Shown: in pieces, positions 62,572 to 64,000 of the stretch
How the letters are laid out: the number at the start of each line of letters is the position of its first letter
How positions within the stretch are numbered: the stretch's first letter is position 1
From: an uncultured Bacteroidales bacterium
Lineage (GTDB): Bacteria > Bacteroidota > Bacteroidia > Bacteroidales > UBA932
Length of the DNA: 64,000 nt
Direction of reading: 5' to 3'
Assembly (NCBI GenBank): GCA_944323775.1
Contig: CALUTT010000011.1
Coordinates: 114,342-178,341, forward strand
Translations under genes and position numbers: made by a program
Notes under the pieces: generated by a model
What the model saw: only the letters and a program-made list of their open reading frames with translations
The model's database searches: none
What the model was told of the DNA's origin: nothing

Positions 62572-62603
62572 CAAAGTTAAAAAACTAATTCGTAATTTTG
62601 CAA
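62572..62603 (-). promoter_or_regulatory. promoter of the polA-sigma-rsmG run
   Basis: TTG (62603-62601), 21 bases, TAACTTTG (62579-62572) on the minus strand. Only six bases separate the box from the polA ATG. Confidence 0.65.
62593..62600 (+). promoter_or_regulatory. -7 box for the hydrolase-tadA pair
   Basis: TAATTTTG on the plus strand, 21 bases before the ATG at 62622; it overlaps the divergent polA promoter spacer. No clear -33 TTG. Confidence 0.45.
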
Positions 62604-62621
62604 GCCGCACCGGGCAATGTT

Positions 62622-63464
62622 ATGGAATCATTCAAAGTACGCACCTCTTGCGACAGCCTCGAGCTCGACTGCCTGCTGGCCTTGCCCCAGGGAAGGCCGC
62701 ATGCCGTATTGCTGATCCTGCACGGCATGTGCGAGACAAAGGAGAAGTACCTGCCTTTCATGAGATATCTCACTGCTGGAGGCATTGCATGCGCAGTATA
62801 TGACCAGAGAGGGCACGGAGCCAGTGTCAGGGACAGTTCCGAGCTGGGATACATGTACGGCGGCGGATGGGAGGCCATGGTCAATGACGCCATGGACGTA
62901 TGGGAGAGCATACGCGGCAGGATTCCCTACTGCACCAGTCATGCACTGCTCGGATACAGCATGGGGTCGATGGTTGCAGCGGCATTCGCCATGAAACACT
63001 CCGCAATGCTGGATTCACTGGTTCTGTGCGGTTTTCCGGGATACAATCCCTGGTGCGTCGCGGGCAGGATACTCGCCACTGCAACAGGAGAACTCTTCGG
63101 ATGGAAGTACCGTTCCCGAATGCTGCACGACATCTTTTTCGGCAGGCACCACGGAGGCGCCGACAGACCGGGCGGGTTCATATTCACCGCAGACGGATTC
63201 CGGACCCTGGCCTCACTGATGCGGCAGACCCATTCCAGCTCAGGATGGGAAACGGTGAATCAGGAACTCGGAATCATGTTCGCGTCCGGATCGGAAGACC
63301 GCTATGCCCGCTCGGACAGAGCGCTGGCCGCATCGGTGAGTGTAATCTCGGATGCCGGATTTCCGGATACGAAAACAGTTATATACCATGGCATGAAACA
63401 TGACATCCTCGGCACACAGGACAGCGAAAAAGTTTGGAAAGACATACTTGATTTTCTGAAATGA
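62622..63464 (+). CDS. alpha/beta hydrolase, monoacylglycerol-lipase-like
   Basis: A 280-residue cytosolic serine hydrolase of the monoacylglycerol lipase/lysophospholipase type. The oxyanion region is LLILHGMCETKEKYLPFM near residue 30, the strand YDQRGHGAS near 60 and the nucleophile elbow GYSMGS (Ser ~110). The late acid and histidine are seen as SGSEDRYARSD and YHGMKHDILG near 260. The start ATG is 62622; the TTG at 62598 overlaps the promoter box. It is ATGA-coupled with tadA. Substrate unknown. Confidence 0.87.
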   Translation: MESFKVRTSCDSLELDCLLALPQGRPHAVLLILHGMCETKEKYLPFMRYLTAGGIACAVYDQRGHGASVRDSSELGYMYGGGWEAMVNDAMDVWESIRGRIPYCTSHALLGYSMGSMVAAAFAMKHSAMLDSLVLCGFPGYNPWCVAGRILATATGELFGWKYRSRMLHDIFFGRHHGGADRPGGFIFTADGFRTLASLMRQTHSSSGWETVNQELGIMFASGSEDRYARSDRALAASVSVISDAGFPDTKTVIYHGMKHDILGTQDSEKVWKDILDFLK

Positions 63465-63901
63465 CATACTCCACTGATGAAAAATACATGCGGGCAGCCC
63501 TCGAAGAGGCAGAGGCCGCAAGAAAAGAGGACGAAATTCCCGTCGGTGCCGTCGTCGTCTGCAAAGGAAGGATAATAGGACGGGGCCACAACATGGTCGA
63601 GCGGCTTGCCGACCCCAGCGCGCATGCCGAGATGATTGCGCTGACGGCAGCCACCAACGCACTCGGAGGCAAGTATCTTGGCGACTGCTGCCTGTACGTC
63701 ACCGTGGAGCCCTGCCCGATGTGTGCTTCGGCCCTTTGCTGGGCGCAGCTCGGCAGGCTCGTATACGGAGCGCCCGACCCGAAGAGAGGCTACAGTCTGT
63801 TCTCCCCTTCGCTGCTTCACCCGAAGACAGAAGTCCTTTCGGGCCTGCTGCAGGATGAATGCGGAAACATGATGAAAGAGTTCTTCAAAAGCAAGCGTTG
63901 A
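63461..63901 (+). CDS. tadA: tRNA adenosine deaminase
   Basis: Deaminates the wobble adenosine to inosine in tRNA-Arg(ACG). The 146-residue protein has the zinc-binding and catalytic residues His55 and Glu57 in PSAHAEMIAL and Cys85/Cys88 in TVEPCPMCASALCW. The VPVGAVVV-type strand reads IPVGAVVVCKG. Length is normal. It overlaps the hydrolase stop (ATGA). A guanine deaminase role is possible in this fold but the motif set fits TadA. Confidence 0.92.
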   Translation: MTYSTDEKYMRAALEEAEAARKEDEIPVGAVVVCKGRIIGRGHNMVERLADPSAHAEMIALTAATNALGGKYLGDCCLYVTVEPCPMCASALCWAQLGRLVYGAPDPKRGYSLFSPSLLHPKTEVLSGLLQDECGNMMKEFFKSKR

Positions 63902-63910
63902 TTTTTTTAC

Positions 63911-63918
63911 TATATTTG
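63911..63918 (+). promoter_or_regulatory. -7 box for tRNA-Gln
   Basis: TATATTTG, ten bases before the tRNA 5' end; a -33 TTG is not seen at the usual distance. Confidence 0.5.
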
Positions 63919-63928
63919 CAGTCTGGAC

Positions 63929-63999
63929 TGAGGTATGGTGTAATGGTAGCACTACAGATTTTGGTTCTGTCTGTCCAAGTTCGAATCTTGGTATCTCAA
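63929..63999 (+). tRNA. tRNA-Gln (TTG anticodon)
   Basis: Cloverleaf of 71 bases. The acceptor TGAGGTA pairs with TATCTCA (one G-U), the D-arm holds AATGGTAG, the anticodon stem is ACAGA/TCTGT with loop TTTTGGT giving anticodon TTG, and the T-arm is CCAAG-TTCGAAT-CTTGG. The discriminator is A at 63999; the window ends one base later, so an encoded CCA cannot be judged. Confidence 0.95.
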
Positions 64000-64000
64000 C

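Noticed and set aside
1-64000. CRISPR arrays, IS elements, prophage or rRNA genes
   Set aside because: No regularly spaced repeats, transposase, integrase, phage structural gene or rRNA sequence was seen anywhere in the window.

Overview
The window is a compact, ordinary-looking chromosomal segment of a member of the Bacteroidota, most likely order Bacteroidales. The reasons are the many promoters of the Bacteroidota type (a TTG/TTTG element, 19-21 bases, then TAnnTTTG), Bacteroidota-restricted families (DUF4290, DUF4293, DUF3822, membrane-anchored AraC and LytTR regulators, YitT pairs, short ComEC), the many lipoproteins, and the lack of strong Shine-Dalgarno sequences. GC looks moderately high. 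A Rikenellaceae/RC9-like affiliation is possible but only a guess. I see no phage, IS element, integron or CRISPR array, and no gap over 300 bases without a gene.

Layout. 1-2003: rubredoxin-like protein, rfbD and sdaA (cut by the left edge). 2032-5800: a Na/phosphate symporter divergent from a PhoB/PhoR-like pair, with a Pho-box-like triple repeat between them. 5793-10641: htpG, then an acyl-CoA synthetase operon with a beta-barrel protein and a lipoprotein. 10767-13230: HAD phosphatase, RluA-type pseudouridine synthase, membrane AraC regulator. 13330-19783: SPOR lipoprotein, M28-like/TonB fusion, leuS and two YitT paralogues in one run. 19847-24792: CapA-like protein, TPR protein, gyrA. 24878-29050: lone Clp_N-domain protein, nucleoside phosphorylase, DUF4293, LytTR regulator, fabF. 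29087-38572: prfA, mazG, a CoA-transferase coupled to two glycosyltransferases, and a nrnA-like/FKBP/MATE/kinase run. 38678-44699: membrane protein, DUF3822, rsmD, a ptb-ackA pair, short ComEC, FISUMP-type lipoprotein. 44794-49498: apbE, DUF4290, ftsK, LolA-like. 49473-58749: rpmH, then alr-rmuC-addB-addA-mltD joined by four successive ATGA overlaps. 58766-64000: polA, an ECF-type sigma factor, rsmG, then a hydrolase, tadA and tRNA-Gln(TTG).

How the genes work together. Most are housekeeping: translation (leuS, prfA, rsmD, rsmG, tadA, rpmH, tRNA-Gln), DNA topology, replication and repair (gyrA, polA, addAB, rmuC, ftsK) and cell wall (alr, mltD). A second theme is short-chain acyl metabolism (acyl-CoA synthetase, CoA-transferase, Ptb, AckA). 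The items most worth a second look are the Pho-box-like repeats, the symmetrical operator architecture between the acyl-CoA synthetase and the HAD gene, an M28-type protein that has lost most of its metal ligands and carries a TonB domain, a PolA without a recognisable proofreading site, several promoters placed so close to start codons that the mRNAs should be leaderless or nearly so, and a duplicated 29-base promoter-bearing element. No wholly new multi-gene system stood out.
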